Positions 51,201-61,990 of a stretch of 64,000 nt of DNA are shown here, piece by piece. Every line of letters begins with the position of its first letter. The first letter of the stretch is position 1. A model generated the notes under the pieces. It was not told where the DNA came from. It ran no database searches and saw only the letters and a list, made by a program, of their open reading frames with translations. Origin of the DNA: Epiperipatus broadwayi. Its lineage: Eukaryota > Onychophora > Udeonychophora > Euonychophora > Peripatidae. The position numbers and the translations under genes were made by a program. The stretch lies in NCBI GenBank assembly GCA_028023455.1, contig JAQFVV010006639.1, forward strand, positions 132,001 to 196,000. Reading direction: 5' to 3'.

Positions 51201-52549
51201 TTAAAAAGTGAAATTAACAAAGTTTTTGCAAAGCAGGAATAATACTTTTGGTTATGCTGTATATAAATATTCAATTCTTGAAATATTCATGGTAGAATTT
51301 CCCATAAGACTAATCTTGTTGAAATTTTAAAGTGTTGTGAAGCTTTGTAGCTGTAGAATAGATCTGGATAAATATTACTTTTAACAATGCATATTACAAA
51401 CATATCAAAATAAAATCAGTTAAAAAATTTACAACTGATGTGAGATAAAATAGATGCATTAATTAGCGCATTGTGTGTATTTTCTCACATCTGACCTACC
51501 TAAGGCAAAGCCATAGGATTGAATTTGATCAACTGGATTGACAATTGAAATCCATTTCAAATTGACCTAATTAATAAAAAGTTAAAATCTTTCTAGAATT
51601 TATTGGAAAAATTCTAAAAATAACTGCAATTAACATTTCCAGAACTTTCTAAAGACAATCGTCTAGTCTTTTAATCAGAACAAATAATTAATTCAAAATT
51701 ATATCATCTTTTAATAATTTTTTAAACAAATTATTTAAAACTAAAATATATTACAGTAATAAAAAATAATACATTATTTAACTACATTAAAGATTTACAT
51801 TATTCAATAAAAGAAAGTTATACCAATATCAGATTAACCATATTTATCGTAACCATTTTTATAAGATCTAAGACTATATTTCTTTGTTATTGTATCTTCT
51901 TAAAATAAAGACATTTAAAATAACTTTAAACATTAAGCTTTAACCACAAAATATTTTGAAAAATATTGGCTAGCTTCATTCATATACTTTGCACATATTA
52001 TCATTAAATTTATTATTTAAATATACTAACCTAAATATATAATATAATTACTAGTTTTAATGCACTTTTTTAATCAGCTAAACTTTTAGAATTCTTTAAT
52101 TAAAACTATATTACAGTATCATTAATTAAATAATATTCATTAATAGCACTTAATTTAAATATCCAAAATGTATTTTAAAGTTTAAACTTATCTTAAAGTT
52201 ATTCTAAGACGTTTTAGTCAAATAAATTATATGATAATTAAGCTAAAATTATTTTAGATTTATTACTCTAAAAATTAAACTCTTTAATACTTTAGGTTAG
52301 TAACAATCTATGACTAAATACTTCAAATTATAAGAGTTACTTATGAGATTTAAAGATTATAAAATTATACTTATTAAATTATGTTTAAGTTATTACTGTC
52401 TTATAATAGCTATTCTGAAATGACCAATCAGCTACATAACACTATTATTATTATTTAACAATAAAATTTACTTTTTGGAAAGTTAAACTGTTAATTCTTT
52501 TAATATAATTACAAAAATTGACATTCAACATTAATACAATAGCTGAGGG

Positions 52550-52550
<1 letters not shown>
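48271..52550. other. A+T-rich DNA, nothing recognised
   Basis: About 4.3 kb, the longest stretch without a recognised element. No ORF over 60 codons and no RNA fold stood out. It could be intron or intergenic. Confidence 0.5.
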
Positions 52551-52552
<2 letters not shown>

Positions 52553-52614
<62 letters not shown>

Positions 52615-52693
52615 AAAGAACTACCTCAGGGAAATATAAAAATATTAATAAAACACACAATTATAGAAACATAATTGTGTGTTTTTATTAGTA
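52553..52693. repeat. (AT)n and short palindrome
   Basis: (AT)n at 52553-52602 is followed by a perfect inverted repeat (aataaaacacacaattat / ataattgtgtgtttttatt, 6-nt loop) at about 52650-52691. Confidence 0.88.
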
Positions 52694-52779
52694 TATATAT
52701 ATATTATTTTTTTTAAAATGAAATATATTAAATTTATAGACAACAAAAAATACTTAAAGTATATAAATAATAAATCTAT

Positions 52780-52827
52780 TAGTATCTAATCGATTTTCAT
52801 TCAAAAATGAACCTTATCAAGATATTA
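52780..52827 (-). ncRNA. Hammerhead-like motif in PLE 3' region (left arm)
   Basis: Same as the plus-strand motif at 53997-54044, with one mismatch introduced in stem I (GATACTA instead of GATATTA). Confidence 0.45.
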
Positions 52828-52907
52828 TAACAATTGAAAAAATTCCCATGATTTACATATCATCTTAACACATCATCTACAAGTCAAACTTAACAATAAA
52901 GATGTTT

Positions 52908-53290
52908 TCATATTTTCCAATTTTTATTTAATGACCATTTTCCACCTAACTTTACTGATCCTTGTACTAAATTCATACATTTTTCTTTATTTTCATGTAT
53001 ATACAATGTTTCATATACTTTTCTTTCTTTATAATTTTTACAATATTTGATGACTTCAATACTTTCTTCACAATTCATAATGTGTCCTGTTTCTAAAAAA
53101 TGGCAAAATGGATCTGATTTAATATCTTTTCTATTTATAGCTCTGTCATGCTCTTTACCCCTTTCTATTTTACTTTTTGCTGACTGACCTATGTATATCA
53201 TCTTTCATCTTTTACAATTAATTTTATAAACTATTCCTATCCTATCATTCTTATCATTCCTTATTTTAGAATTACTTACTAGTTTTTTTA
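52908..53290 (-). pseudogene. PLE GIY-YIG endonuclease domain (left arm)
   Basis: Minus strand: NDKNDRIGIVYKINCKR-stop-KMIYIGQS, then KIERGKEHDRAINR, FLETGHIMN, IEVIKYCKNYKERKVYETLY, ending ...LNKNWKI at 52908. GIVYKI and YIGQS are the GIY and YIG elements. R/H (KEHDRA) and E (RKVYETLYI) positions of the nuclease are present. A TGA replaces the Cys codon (TGC in the other arm) just before YIG, so the open 97-codon frame from 52908 to 53201 lacks the GIY strand. The domain nicks DNA for PLE insertion. Confidence 0.85.
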
Positions 53291-53534
53291 AAGATTTACT
53301 ATTTTTCCATCCAATACCTATATTAAGATTTATTTTTTTCTTTTTCTATAATTTAGAATTTCATATACATCCTTAGAATATGGAATAAAAATAAAAAAGT
53401 TAGCAATAAAAATGAAAGAAAAAATAAGAAATCGATTTCTATTTCATATTCTAAGGATGTATATGAAATTCTAAATGATAGAAAAGAAAAAATAAATCTT
53501 AATATAGGTATTGAATGGAAAAATAGTAAATCTT

Positions 53535-53917
53535 TAAAAAAACTAGTAAGTAATTCTAAAATAAGGAATGATAAGAATGATAGGATAGGAATAGTTTATA
53601 AAATTATTTGTAAAAGATGCAAGATGATATACATAGGTCAGTCAGAAAAAAGTAAAATAGAAAGGGGTAAAGAGCATAAAGAGCTATAAATAGAAAAGAT
53701 ATTAAATCAGGTCCATTTTGTCATTTTTTAGAAACAGGACACATTATGAATTGTGAAGAAAGTATTGAAGTCATCAAATATTGTAAAAATTATAAAGAAA
53801 GAAAAGTATATGAAACATTGTATATACATGAAAATAAAGAAAAATGTATGAATTTAGTACAAGGGTCAGTAAAATTAGGTGGAAAATGGTCATTAAATAA
53901 AAATTGGAAAATATAAA
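53535..53917 (+). pseudogene. PLE GIY-YIG endonuclease domain (right arm)
   Basis: The mirror copy of the left-arm domain. Here the Cys codon before KMIYIGQS is intact (TGC), but a short deletion in the KEHDRAINR block (gagcataaagagctataaat) breaks the frame. The downstream part to LNKNWKI matches the left arm almost exactly. Confidence 0.83.
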
Positions 53918-53996
53918 AATATCTTTATTGTTAAGTTTGACCTGTAGATGATGTGTTAAGATGATATGGAAATTACATGAATTTATTCAATTGTTA

Positions 53997-54044
53997 TAAT
54001 ATCTTGATAAGGTTCATTTTTGAATGAAAATCGATTAGATATTA
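53997..54044 (+). ncRNA. Hammerhead-like motif in PLE 3' region (right arm)
   Basis: Stem I TAATATC/GATATTA pairs 7/7. Box 1 is TTGATAA (two changes from CTGATGA). One extra G precedes stem II GTTCA-TTTT-TGAAT. Box 2 is GAA (54026-54028), then stem III AAT-CG-ATT and cleavage base A (54037). The three-helix layout is complete, but the two core changes predict little or no activity. Confidence 0.55.
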
Positions 54045-54113
54045 ATAAATTTATTATTTATATATTTTAAGTATTTTTTTGTTGTCTATAAATTGAATAT
54101 ATTTCATTTTAAG

Positions 54114-54929
54114 GAATAGTATATTAGAAAGACAACATAATGGTTTTGTAATACCATCATTGTGATATATATATATATATAGTTTGTTTTTTTTTGTATT
54201 TTTTATCATACTGTTTTGTTGGCCAATAGAATTATGAGATATCAGTTTAGAATCCATTCCAAAATGGTGCTATGGACTGGAGTATAGAGATAGTTTTCAA
54301 AATCTAAAACATTGAGATCAAAAAGTGTTTTTATGGTTAATTTATTACATTTAAACATAATTTTCTGGTTCATGTGTGAGTCTATTTCCTTAGTCAAAGA
54401 ACACTGATATTTTATCTGGGTCTCATCTCATTGACTGGTTAATCAACATCTCAGCAGCAATTGTTGGAGATTTTATATCCATAAAATTAATTGCATATTA
54501 TAGATTACATAATTTAACATTTATAATAGCAATTGATTAGCTATCAATACTAATCAGATATTAATAGGGAGATCCATCCAAAACATCACATTAAAAACAA
54601 TTGCCAGAAGAATTATGGAACAAAAATCAATATACTATGCACTTGAAAATAATTTTACCAGTTTTCTATAGATATGAATATCATTTGCAGAAGCACTTGC
54701 AAAAAAAAAAAACTATGCAGCCATTCTACCCCCTCCCCTCCAAATATTGATAAACAAAAAAAGACACTAGATGTAAATCATATCCACATATAAAACATAT
54801 GTTCTATTAATGTGTTTAATATTTTGTGTATTGTTTTGGACGTTTTGTGCAGCAATATTTTCTTTCTGAAAACATTACCTCTTTGTCTAATTAAAATAGT
54901 AGCAACATACAATACAATAGCACTATCCA
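54114..54929. other. A+T-rich DNA, nothing recognised
   Basis: A short (TA)n near 54164; otherwise no recognised element. Confidence 0.5.
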
Positions 54930-55060
54930 AAGTAAGCCGTCTTAATCAATGGATGCAAGAAGGTGGAACTATTGTATGGAAAGTTTGTTACTGTTTTAAC
55001 TGCTTATGTAAATATAGAGAATGATGACCATGTGATGTTTAATGGCTTAGTATTTTGTCT
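54930..55060 (+). repeat. Scrap related to the 16.6-17.3 kb foldback element
   Basis: Contains atcaatggatgcaagaaggt, ttgtatggaaagtttg and gaccatgtgatgtttaatgg, matching pieces of that element's right arm and centre. Confidence 0.62.
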
Positions 55061-55740
55061 AATTGCAGTTTTACCTTTAATTCTCTTCTCAAATATATGA
55101 TTCAATATAAGAAATCAATATTAAATAATTTTTATAAACTAAAGTCAATCTATTTTTCTAAAAAACATGCTTAAGTTTACTACAAATTACATTTGTAAAA
55201 GGACTTCTATCATTTTATTTCTCAATATTATATGTAATTCCTGTCCTGACCAATGAAAAAACACTTTTAATTAACATTCCAGCACTTCTTCTTTACTTAT
55301 TAGATTACTCCACCAATGCAAAATAATCAGCTGCCCAGATGTATATCAGGTTTAACAAGCCTATTAAGTTTTTCAAACAAGGGTGAATCTCATCACAATC
55401 CAAATGTAAATATGGCTTTATTTATATACAGCCTAACTGTACTTTCCTATAAAAGTTCATTTCAGGCCAATGTGAGTACTTAGATCAAATATTTATTACA
55501 TTACAAATATTTGATATAAAATTTTTCACTTACATAACTTGAAAATATGACTCTCTCATAAAAGTTAGAACTAGGCCAAGTGTTTGCATCTGGATTGTAA
55601 TAAGTTTCATCCTTATTAGAACATCTTATTAGAATTGTTAATCCTTATTTCAATCTAGGTTTGCTAGTGCAAATGGTCATTTTGGATTGACTGATCAATC
55701 TAGTAGAGGAGTATAAAAATATTCAACAATGTTTAAAGAT
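55061..55740. other. A+T-rich DNA, nothing recognised
   Basis: No element seen. Confidence 0.5.
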
Positions 55741-56380
55741 TCATCATCATTTTCAATCATCATTGGCCCAGTAAGGGCATACCAAGTTTAATCTATTTTC
55801 TCTGACATCTATCCTCTCTTTGCCACATTACTCCAGAACACTTTCTTATTTCAACCATCCATTTTACATATGGTCTATTTCTGGGTCATTTACAATTTCT
55901 TGGAATTCAGATTATGATTTTAGTTGTTCATCTACTATCATTTCTTCTGGCAATATGTCCAGCCCAACTCCATTACTGTCTGCTAATTCTTTCAATGATG
56001 TCAATGATACTTGCTTGTGCTTTCAACCATCTATTTAATTTTCAATCCCTTTCCATACTTTTTGAGAGATCTGGTCTTTATTTTGCTTCTCTGTTATGTG
56101 TCCAAATCTCAGATCGATGAGTACAAACTGATGAAATACATTTATTAAAAATCTTTTCTAAAAATATTTTCGAACACATAAACGTAGTTCATTTTAATAT
56201 TAAGTTATTTCTACCAATAACTAAGTTTAATTTTATGATCAATTTCATCCATTATATTTCCATCTGCAGTAATAATCTGACCAAGATATTTGTAAGTTGC
56301 TGACTTCTTACTCATCATTATCAATCTTTATTTTCTTTTGAGAAAACTATTGAACATTAGGTTTTTTAACATTTACCTAT
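55741..56380 (-). pseudogene. Decayed RTE 3' fragment
   Basis: On the minus strand the final ~640 bp of the RTE are recognisable: from the ...VNSYKYLGQ block (near 56290) through the WSWAGH and RPHVRW blocks to the TGATGA-type tail at 55741. Many stops and indels. It ends against (TA)n at about 56382. Confidence 0.8.
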
Positions 56381-56394
56381 TATATATATATATA

Positions 56395-56697
56395 TATATG
56401 ATCACTAAATGGAGCTATATATATATATATATATGATCACTAAATGGAGCTTTACCAATAGCTCTAAACAAGCTTTGTTTTTATAAGTGCCGAAAAAGAT
56501 AGAATTTAAAACCTCTATGTTATCCCCACCTCCAGACCAGCTGGTTTCGAGCTTATGGCTCACATCAGTGGAGACTAAAAACTAGAACTAAAATACCAAC
56601 TCAAATGTCAGCACTTATGAAACACATTCCTATCAATTTGAAAGCATGAAATTATCTGACACGTAAATGTCATCAAATCCAGCTTGACAAACTAGAT
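56395..56697. repeat. Diverged relative of the 23-24 kb foldback arm
   Basis: Starts at (TA)n with gatcactaaatggagct, the tip being duplicated with its (TA)n (56399-56430 and 56432-). Downstream, the tgacacgtaaatgtcatcaa and gacaaactagatatatat segments and spacing match the 23-kb arms (acacgtaatgtcttcaaaat, gcaaaccagatagctatat). Confidence 0.7.
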
Positions 56698-57269
56698 ATA
56701 TATATTACAAATGCTAATAGGATAACATTTAAATAATTTACTATTAGGCATGTTGTTTAAACTAAGTTTTATTATAACTAATATTTGATTCAATACAGAT
56801 AAAAATAAGATTAAGATAATGATTAAAGATTCATTATTACTTACATTGTCAAAGTTTAAATATCATTAAAATTTTAAATCATAAAACAAGCGTGTGCTTT
56901 GTATCTGCTTGGTAGAACATGTATCAATGCAAAAGAGCATCTCCTCTTGATTCATGCCATTCCGTAATTATTTTGGGATAGATTTAAAATATTTATACCA
57001 AAGTAAAATATCTAAGTAATATTTATCCTAAAGGAAAATTGTTTTCTTGTCAATATTTTTTAAAATAATAAAAATGTAGAAATAAAAATAAATGTCACTT
57101 TACAACCATATTTATAATCATAATAAAATTTATTCAGATTGAATACAAATTTAAAATGTTAATAAATCAAATTTGTAAGCTTAAACTATAACGTAATAGA
57201 ATTTACATAAATTAAATGTATTTTTTAAAAACAAGTATATTATATATACTTTTAAACTAGATATAATTA
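56698..57269. other. A+T-rich DNA, nothing recognised
   Basis: No element seen. Confidence 0.5.
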
Positions 57270-57364
57270 GAAGAGATTTGAAACCAGACTTTCAAACTCC
57301 CTTTAATCATCAACTCCATCTTATACAACCGATACACACAGTCACATATATGCGAAAAAGATAA

Positions 57365-57423
57365 ATAATCTCCAATATACCTATTTCGTACTAAACCAGC
57401 ACTCACCAGTTGGCCCATATCAT
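57365..57423 (-). ncRNA. Hammerhead ribozyme type I, near-intact (copy D)
   Basis: Minus strand: outer stem I ATGATAT/AGATTAT (one mismatch), inner stem I CCAA/TTGG (4 pairs), box 1 CTGGTGA (A6 to G, the sole core change), stem II GTGCTG-GTT-TAGTAC (6 pairs, two G-U), box 2 GAA, stem III ATA-GG-TAT, cleavage base A. Relative to copy B, the first stem II pair is G-C instead of A-U. Confidence 0.75.
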
Positions 57424-57625
57424 CATCTACCACACATATGATATGAATGGCTGAAGAGTTGGAAAATGGAGAGGACTGAAGCCTAGACATTAAAGTTTGA
57501 AGAATTGTTATCTTAATAAAACCAGGCTCTGATTATATATATATATATGGGTGTGTGTGTGTGTGTGCAGATAAAACCAGGCTCTGATTATATATATATA
57601 TATGGGTGTGTGTGTGTGTGTGCAG

Positions 57626-57691
57626 ATGATATTCTGGATCAATTGATGAGTGCTGGTTCAGCACAAAATACTATATATTGAAGATCGTCAT
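57626..57691 (+). ncRNA. Hammerhead ribozyme, degenerate (copy E)
   Basis: Stem I inner CAA/TTG and part of the outer helix pair; stem II GTGCTG-GTT-CAGCAC is a perfect 6-bp helix; stem III ATA/TAT. Box 1 is TTGATGA (C3 to T) and G12 is A, so it is probably inactive. Confidence 0.62.
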
Positions 57692-57765
57692 GTGTTTCAG
57701 TTGTATAAGATGGAATTGATGACTAAACGGGCTTAAAAGTTTGGGTTCAAATCTCCTCTAATAAA

Positions 57766-58589
57766 TTAAACGTATAAATCAATAAAAACTAATTAATATG
57801 TGTATTTATGATCGAGTACAAGAAATCAAGAATTAAAATACCTAATAGATCACATTACAAATGTTTATCAAATAATATCAATTATGTAGACCAAGTCTTT
57901 CCAAATTATGGCTCCTGGGCTGTATATGTCCCAAAATGTGATTTTGTACAGCCCGACTATGATTTTATTTTTGACGTGTGAAAAAAATAAAATAATTTAG
58001 ATCAAATGCATATTAAAACTTTTAATTTTATCTTTAATCAATAACGTCCATGTTTGTAATTTTATTTGGTATTTTTAAATCACTACATTCTTAAGTATTT
58101 TTCAAATATTAGACGAATCAACAAAATATGTATTTCAAAATAAATTCGCAACAATTCTGAAAAATTCCCACCATTTTTGTGTTGTATTTTTTTTTGCATT
58201 TCTGTGTCCAACAAAAGTATTTTGAATAAAATGTAAATTACTCTATGAGCATGAAAAGAACTGAAGTTAAACTAGCACATGTTTAATGGTTTGTCAGTAT
58301 TTTACAGTTTCTCAGTGTTAATTTGATTTACATCACATTTCTACTTGAGACAGACTTATCTGATCTGAAAAAGTTAATCGATAAAATTAAATAAAATAAA
58401 TTGTGATGTTTAAAAAAATATTGTCAACAAAAATAAAAGTGAATGTAATTAAAAATTTTATTGCATAATTTCACTAAAAAATCAGAAACAATCCAAATAA
58501 ATAACTAAATTTATAACGTTAAAAATAACGCACAATTCCTAGTAAAGTTTCAATACACTGCATAATAGAAATAGAAATATATTAATCAA
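57766..58589. other. A+T-rich DNA, possible hAT-like end
   Basis: The stretch 57893-57985 (ccaagtctttccaaattatgg...gctcctgggctgt) resembles ends of hAT-type elements, but no second end or target duplication was found. Otherwise unrecognised. Confidence 0.35.
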
Positions 58590-58830
58590 CCTCCATACTT
58601 CCCCATTCTTTTTAAATTCATATAAATAAAGATATAATAAAAAAAACAAATGACCACCAAGATGCATTCCATGCTGAACCAGCACTCATCAGTTGGCCCA
58701 AGTCACTATCTCCAATATATATATTTATTATATGAAGACTATTTATTTATAGTAAAATGTTATATTTTTGTTTACCATTATCAAACTCACTCCACTCACA
58801 ACTCTGACACCATCCACCTCAGATAAATAC
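58590..58830 (-). mobile_element. Hammerhead-bearing repeat locus 3 (single unit)
   Basis: One unit with the ribozyme at 58649-58707 and the family's tccactcacaactctgacac-type downstream block. It lies directly before the pogo-like element at 58842. Confidence 0.65.
58649..58707 (-). ncRNA. Hammerhead ribozyme type I, near-intact (copy F)
   Basis: Minus strand: outer stem I AGTGACT/GGTCATT (7 pairs with two G-U), a different sequence from copy B but still paired; inner stem I CCAA/TTGG; box 1 CTGATGA intact (58692-58686); stem II GTGCTG-GTT-CAGCAT; box 2 GGA (A13 to G, the only core change); stem III AU-GC-AU; cleavage base C. Confidence 0.75.
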
Positions 58831-58841
58831 AATAATGATTA

Positions 58842-60296
58842 CACCTGGGTCTCATTTTATGTAGTAGATAGGTTCCTCAGAAAATGCGCACTAAAGAAAT
58901 CGCACAAAAATAGACTTAACTTACTTTGAAAAATGGGGGATACATACTGTAATTTTCCAAAAATCACATAAAAGCAAAGCAACAACATAAAATTATTTTA
59001 AAATTCGCATTAAAAAAAAAAATAAAAAAATAAAATATGACTAATAAAAAATTTCAAATTTGAAAAAAATTGATACAAGACAAACTTTTTTTACTTTTTT
59101 TTATTAACTACAGTATTTAATTTTATTCAAAACAATACATTTTTATGCATAATTTACATTTTTTTCATACATGTATAGTATTTTAATCATTATCGCTATT
59201 TGAGACATCAGATTCATCATGATGTGAGATACTCTAGCTTCTCCTTAAACAAAGTCAAAAGGAAATACAACTAAAATGTTTTCCAATCACTGTTGATCCT
59301 TCCCATTTCGCTAAGCGATCTAAAATTGATATTTTTGTTTCCAAAGAAATTCATTTTCTTGGGTGTTTTTTCCTCTCCATTAGGGTAAACTAAAAGTTTA
59401 AAATAAAAATAAGAACTTAGACTTATGATAATAAAAAGACACCGACTCACCACTGTTGGGCAAAATTTAATTAAAACTAACAATTAAAAATTAAATTCTT
59501 ATTTTTGTCTTTAATTTTCAATTCCATTTAAAAATCAAATTACATAGTTTCACATCACATTAATTTCAGATCATGTTATGTAATTTTTAAATTGTTAATT
59601 ACAATTAAAAATCAGATTTTAATTGTCAAATTTAATTGTGCCTACCACTGTTACTCAGCTTTTAAAAATAAACTTGCAGGCATTAAATGATTAATTGATT
59701 AGGTACTCTTTTTATAAAAAGCAAAAATAGAATGTGATTAAAAATGCAAAAACAACAACATACATAGTATTTTTCATTTATAATGTTTAAACAGATTTAC
59801 ATTATAGTCTTGTAAAATTTATTACTTGCAGACACTAAATGATTAATTGATTACATACTCTTTTTAAAAAACAAAAATAGAACATGATTTACAATGCAAA
59901 AACAACAACATAGGCATCTATAACATTTCAACAGATTTACATTATAATCTTGTAAAATTTAATGTGTGTATATAAAATGTGGAAATCCTGATTTTAAGTG
60001 AATTATGAACTTCTTTATTGCATAAAATCTATTACAGTACTATTATAAAGCACTGAAAATATTGAAATTATTAGATGGAAGTCGAACTCTGATAATGCAC
60101 TATAACTTTAAATATGATGTGTGAGTGTGCAAAATTTATAATATTTAAAGTAATAGCACATTATCAAAGCTCGACTTCTGATCTAATAATTTTTATCACA
60201 TAAAAGAATAACGCATACAAAGTTATTAAGAAGAAACATGAATCGAATAACTTCAAAATCGCATTAAATAAATCTGCATAAAATGAGATCCGGGTG
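58842..60296. mobile_element. pogo/Tigger-like non-autonomous transposon, copy 2
   Basis: TIR CACCTGGGTCTCATTTTAT at 58842 and its near complement ending at 60296, with TA on each side. Inner ends (ataggttcctcagaaaatgc; cgcattaaataaatctgcat) match copy 1 at 38579-39470, but this copy is ~560 bp longer. It contains a hairpin (60064-60200) and no complete transposase. A 70-residue frame at 59271-59483 has no known motif. Confidence 0.83.
60064..60200. repeat. Hairpin inside the pogo-like element
   Basis: Arms of about 50 bp (aaattattagatggaagtcg... and ...cgacttctgatctaataattt) with a ~33-nt loop. Confidence 0.82.
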
Positions 60297-60930
60297 TATT
60301 AATAATCATTTTCTAAACTAGAGATTATATCTAGCACAGATATAAAGTTTAAACTTCAGTTAAAGATTAATATATCTGATTTTTTAATTTTAAACATACA
60401 CACACATGGAATTATTAACCTTTCTCTTTTCATGTGTAAATAGAGACTGCAAAAAAGCAAGATTGGAAAAATGTAATGTTGTGGTCTTATCTAGATGATG
60501 ACTCAAATGGTCTACCTGCAATTTATAATGAAACCACAAAATTTGCACAAAGATATTCTTCATTTGTAATTATTTATTTTACTAAAATAAAGTTAAAACA
60601 TTAGTTTTAAAATTGCTTTTATGGATTACAAAAACAGAATAATATTAACTTCCCTAAAATTCTTTGCATAATTCACCAAGAAGTGCTGTGAGAAATATCT
60701 GGTCAATGTCATGAAAGTAGCTGTAAAGTAGCTAATACAATATGAGGAGGTAATACACCTCTGACTTCATTATTTCTTGAATGAAATTAATGCTATATAT
60801 GGTAATTTGCTTCTCCATTCTGATATTTACAGGCTGGTTTCTGGAAAATATTTGGAAAGCTTTTTTTGCCTTTGGGAAGAAATATCCACATTGCCTAAAA
60901 AATGTGAGGTCTGACACAACATAATTTGAA

Positions 60931-61111
60931 AAGGCAATAAACCTCAAGAATGCGTGCTTGAAAATGTGAAGGTAGGGACCTCTACAAGTCTTAACCACAA
61001 GCTTATGCTATGAAAGAAAAGAGGGAAACCCCATATAAGTTTGTGGTTAAGACCTGTAGAGTTTCCTACCTAAGCATTTTCAAGCACGCATTTTTGAGGT
61101 TTATTGCCTTA
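60931..61111. repeat. Long hairpin, ~76-bp arms
   Basis: Arms 60931-61006 and 61035-61111 are reverse complements with a few mismatches and a 28-nt loop. It begins aaggcaataaacctcaa and ends ttgaggtttattgcctt. No element family recognised. Confidence 0.88.
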
Positions 61112-61959
61112 GTAAATATTACTTACGTATTCAATGTGTGTTAAATAAATTTAGAATTTGAAAACTAAATGCAAAATCCCATATTTTTATCAGATGTTGC
61201 ATTTATAACAAGTATGGCTAACTGTTTGAAACTTAAAATGGCAGATCAAGCAACATAATATTGCTATGCTATTTGAATATTTTTAAAAATAAATTGAAGT
61301 TTTTTAATTCAGCATTGGTTAATAATCTTTTTATTTCTTTTCCAAATGGTAAAGAATATTTTGAAAAAATGAAGAAATTTGAAGGATCATCGCAAGTTAT
61401 ATTGAAGAAATCATTAAAAATTTCAGAATCGATTGGTGATTCTAGAGAAATGGAAGAAGATATTTCTTGATAGTCAGTATTGAAGATGCAAGATCTGCTA
61501 TTCATCAGGGTTGATTTAAGATAATATCCTTTTTATACTTGCAAAAATGAAAAAATTTTTTTTTTCTAAATACTACCAACAGAGAGATACCTGAAATATA
61601 GTAACTTTGGTCTCAATGTATGATCAATGCTGGAGAGCACGAATTTTTGTGAATATCTTTTTCAACATTGAAAGTGATTATCTCACAGGAACCTATATAC
61701 ACATTTAACAGATATATCTCTTTCAAATTTACTGTGATTGGCAATCACAAGCTACTGCAGAATTGCCATAAATATAAAATATCATACCATATGAACTACC
61801 AAGAATAGATGGATTCATTCTATTCTTGATTCTTTGTTCAACATTTAGAGTGCTTTCAAGTCATAGCCTGGAGAAGAGGAATTTACTTCCTTTGTTCACA
61901 TCTACCTAAATAAGAAGGTTTGTAAATACTATGACTTTATTTATGATTCTCCAAATAAA

Positions 61960-61990
<31 letters not shown>

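Larger units (their letters stand above)
52710..54113. mobile_element. 1.4-kb palindrome of two Penelope-like element ends
   Basis: Arms 52710-53388 and 53440-54113 are reverse complements (well over 90% by eye) around a ~50-bp centre. Each arm is the 3' end of a PLE: linker, GIY-YIG endonuclease, 3' UTR with a hammerhead-like motif. The two copies diverge outward from the centre (their 5' sides meet in the middle). Both arms carry different disabling changes, so they have aged separately since the palindrome formed. Confidence 0.88.
57270..57765. mobile_element. Hammerhead-bearing repeat locus 2 (inverted pair)
   Basis: Two units in opposite orientation: one with a minus-strand ribozyme (57365-57423), one with a plus-strand ribozyme (57626-57691). 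The outer ends mirror each other: agagatttgaaaccagactt at the left and the complement-type gtttgggttcaaatctcctct at the right. Between them, a 57-bp unit containing (TA)n-GGG-(TG)n is tandemly duplicated (57516-57572 and 57573-57628). Confidence 0.75.

Noticed and set aside
57720-57754. tRNA-like promoter (A/B boxes) at the end of hammerhead locus 2
   Set aside because: The two boxes are only ~13 bp apart, far closer than in any tRNA-derived promoter.
57893-57985. hAT-type transposon end (ccaagtctttccaaattatgg)
   Set aside because: Resembles hAT ends by memory only; no partner end and no 8-bp target duplication found.
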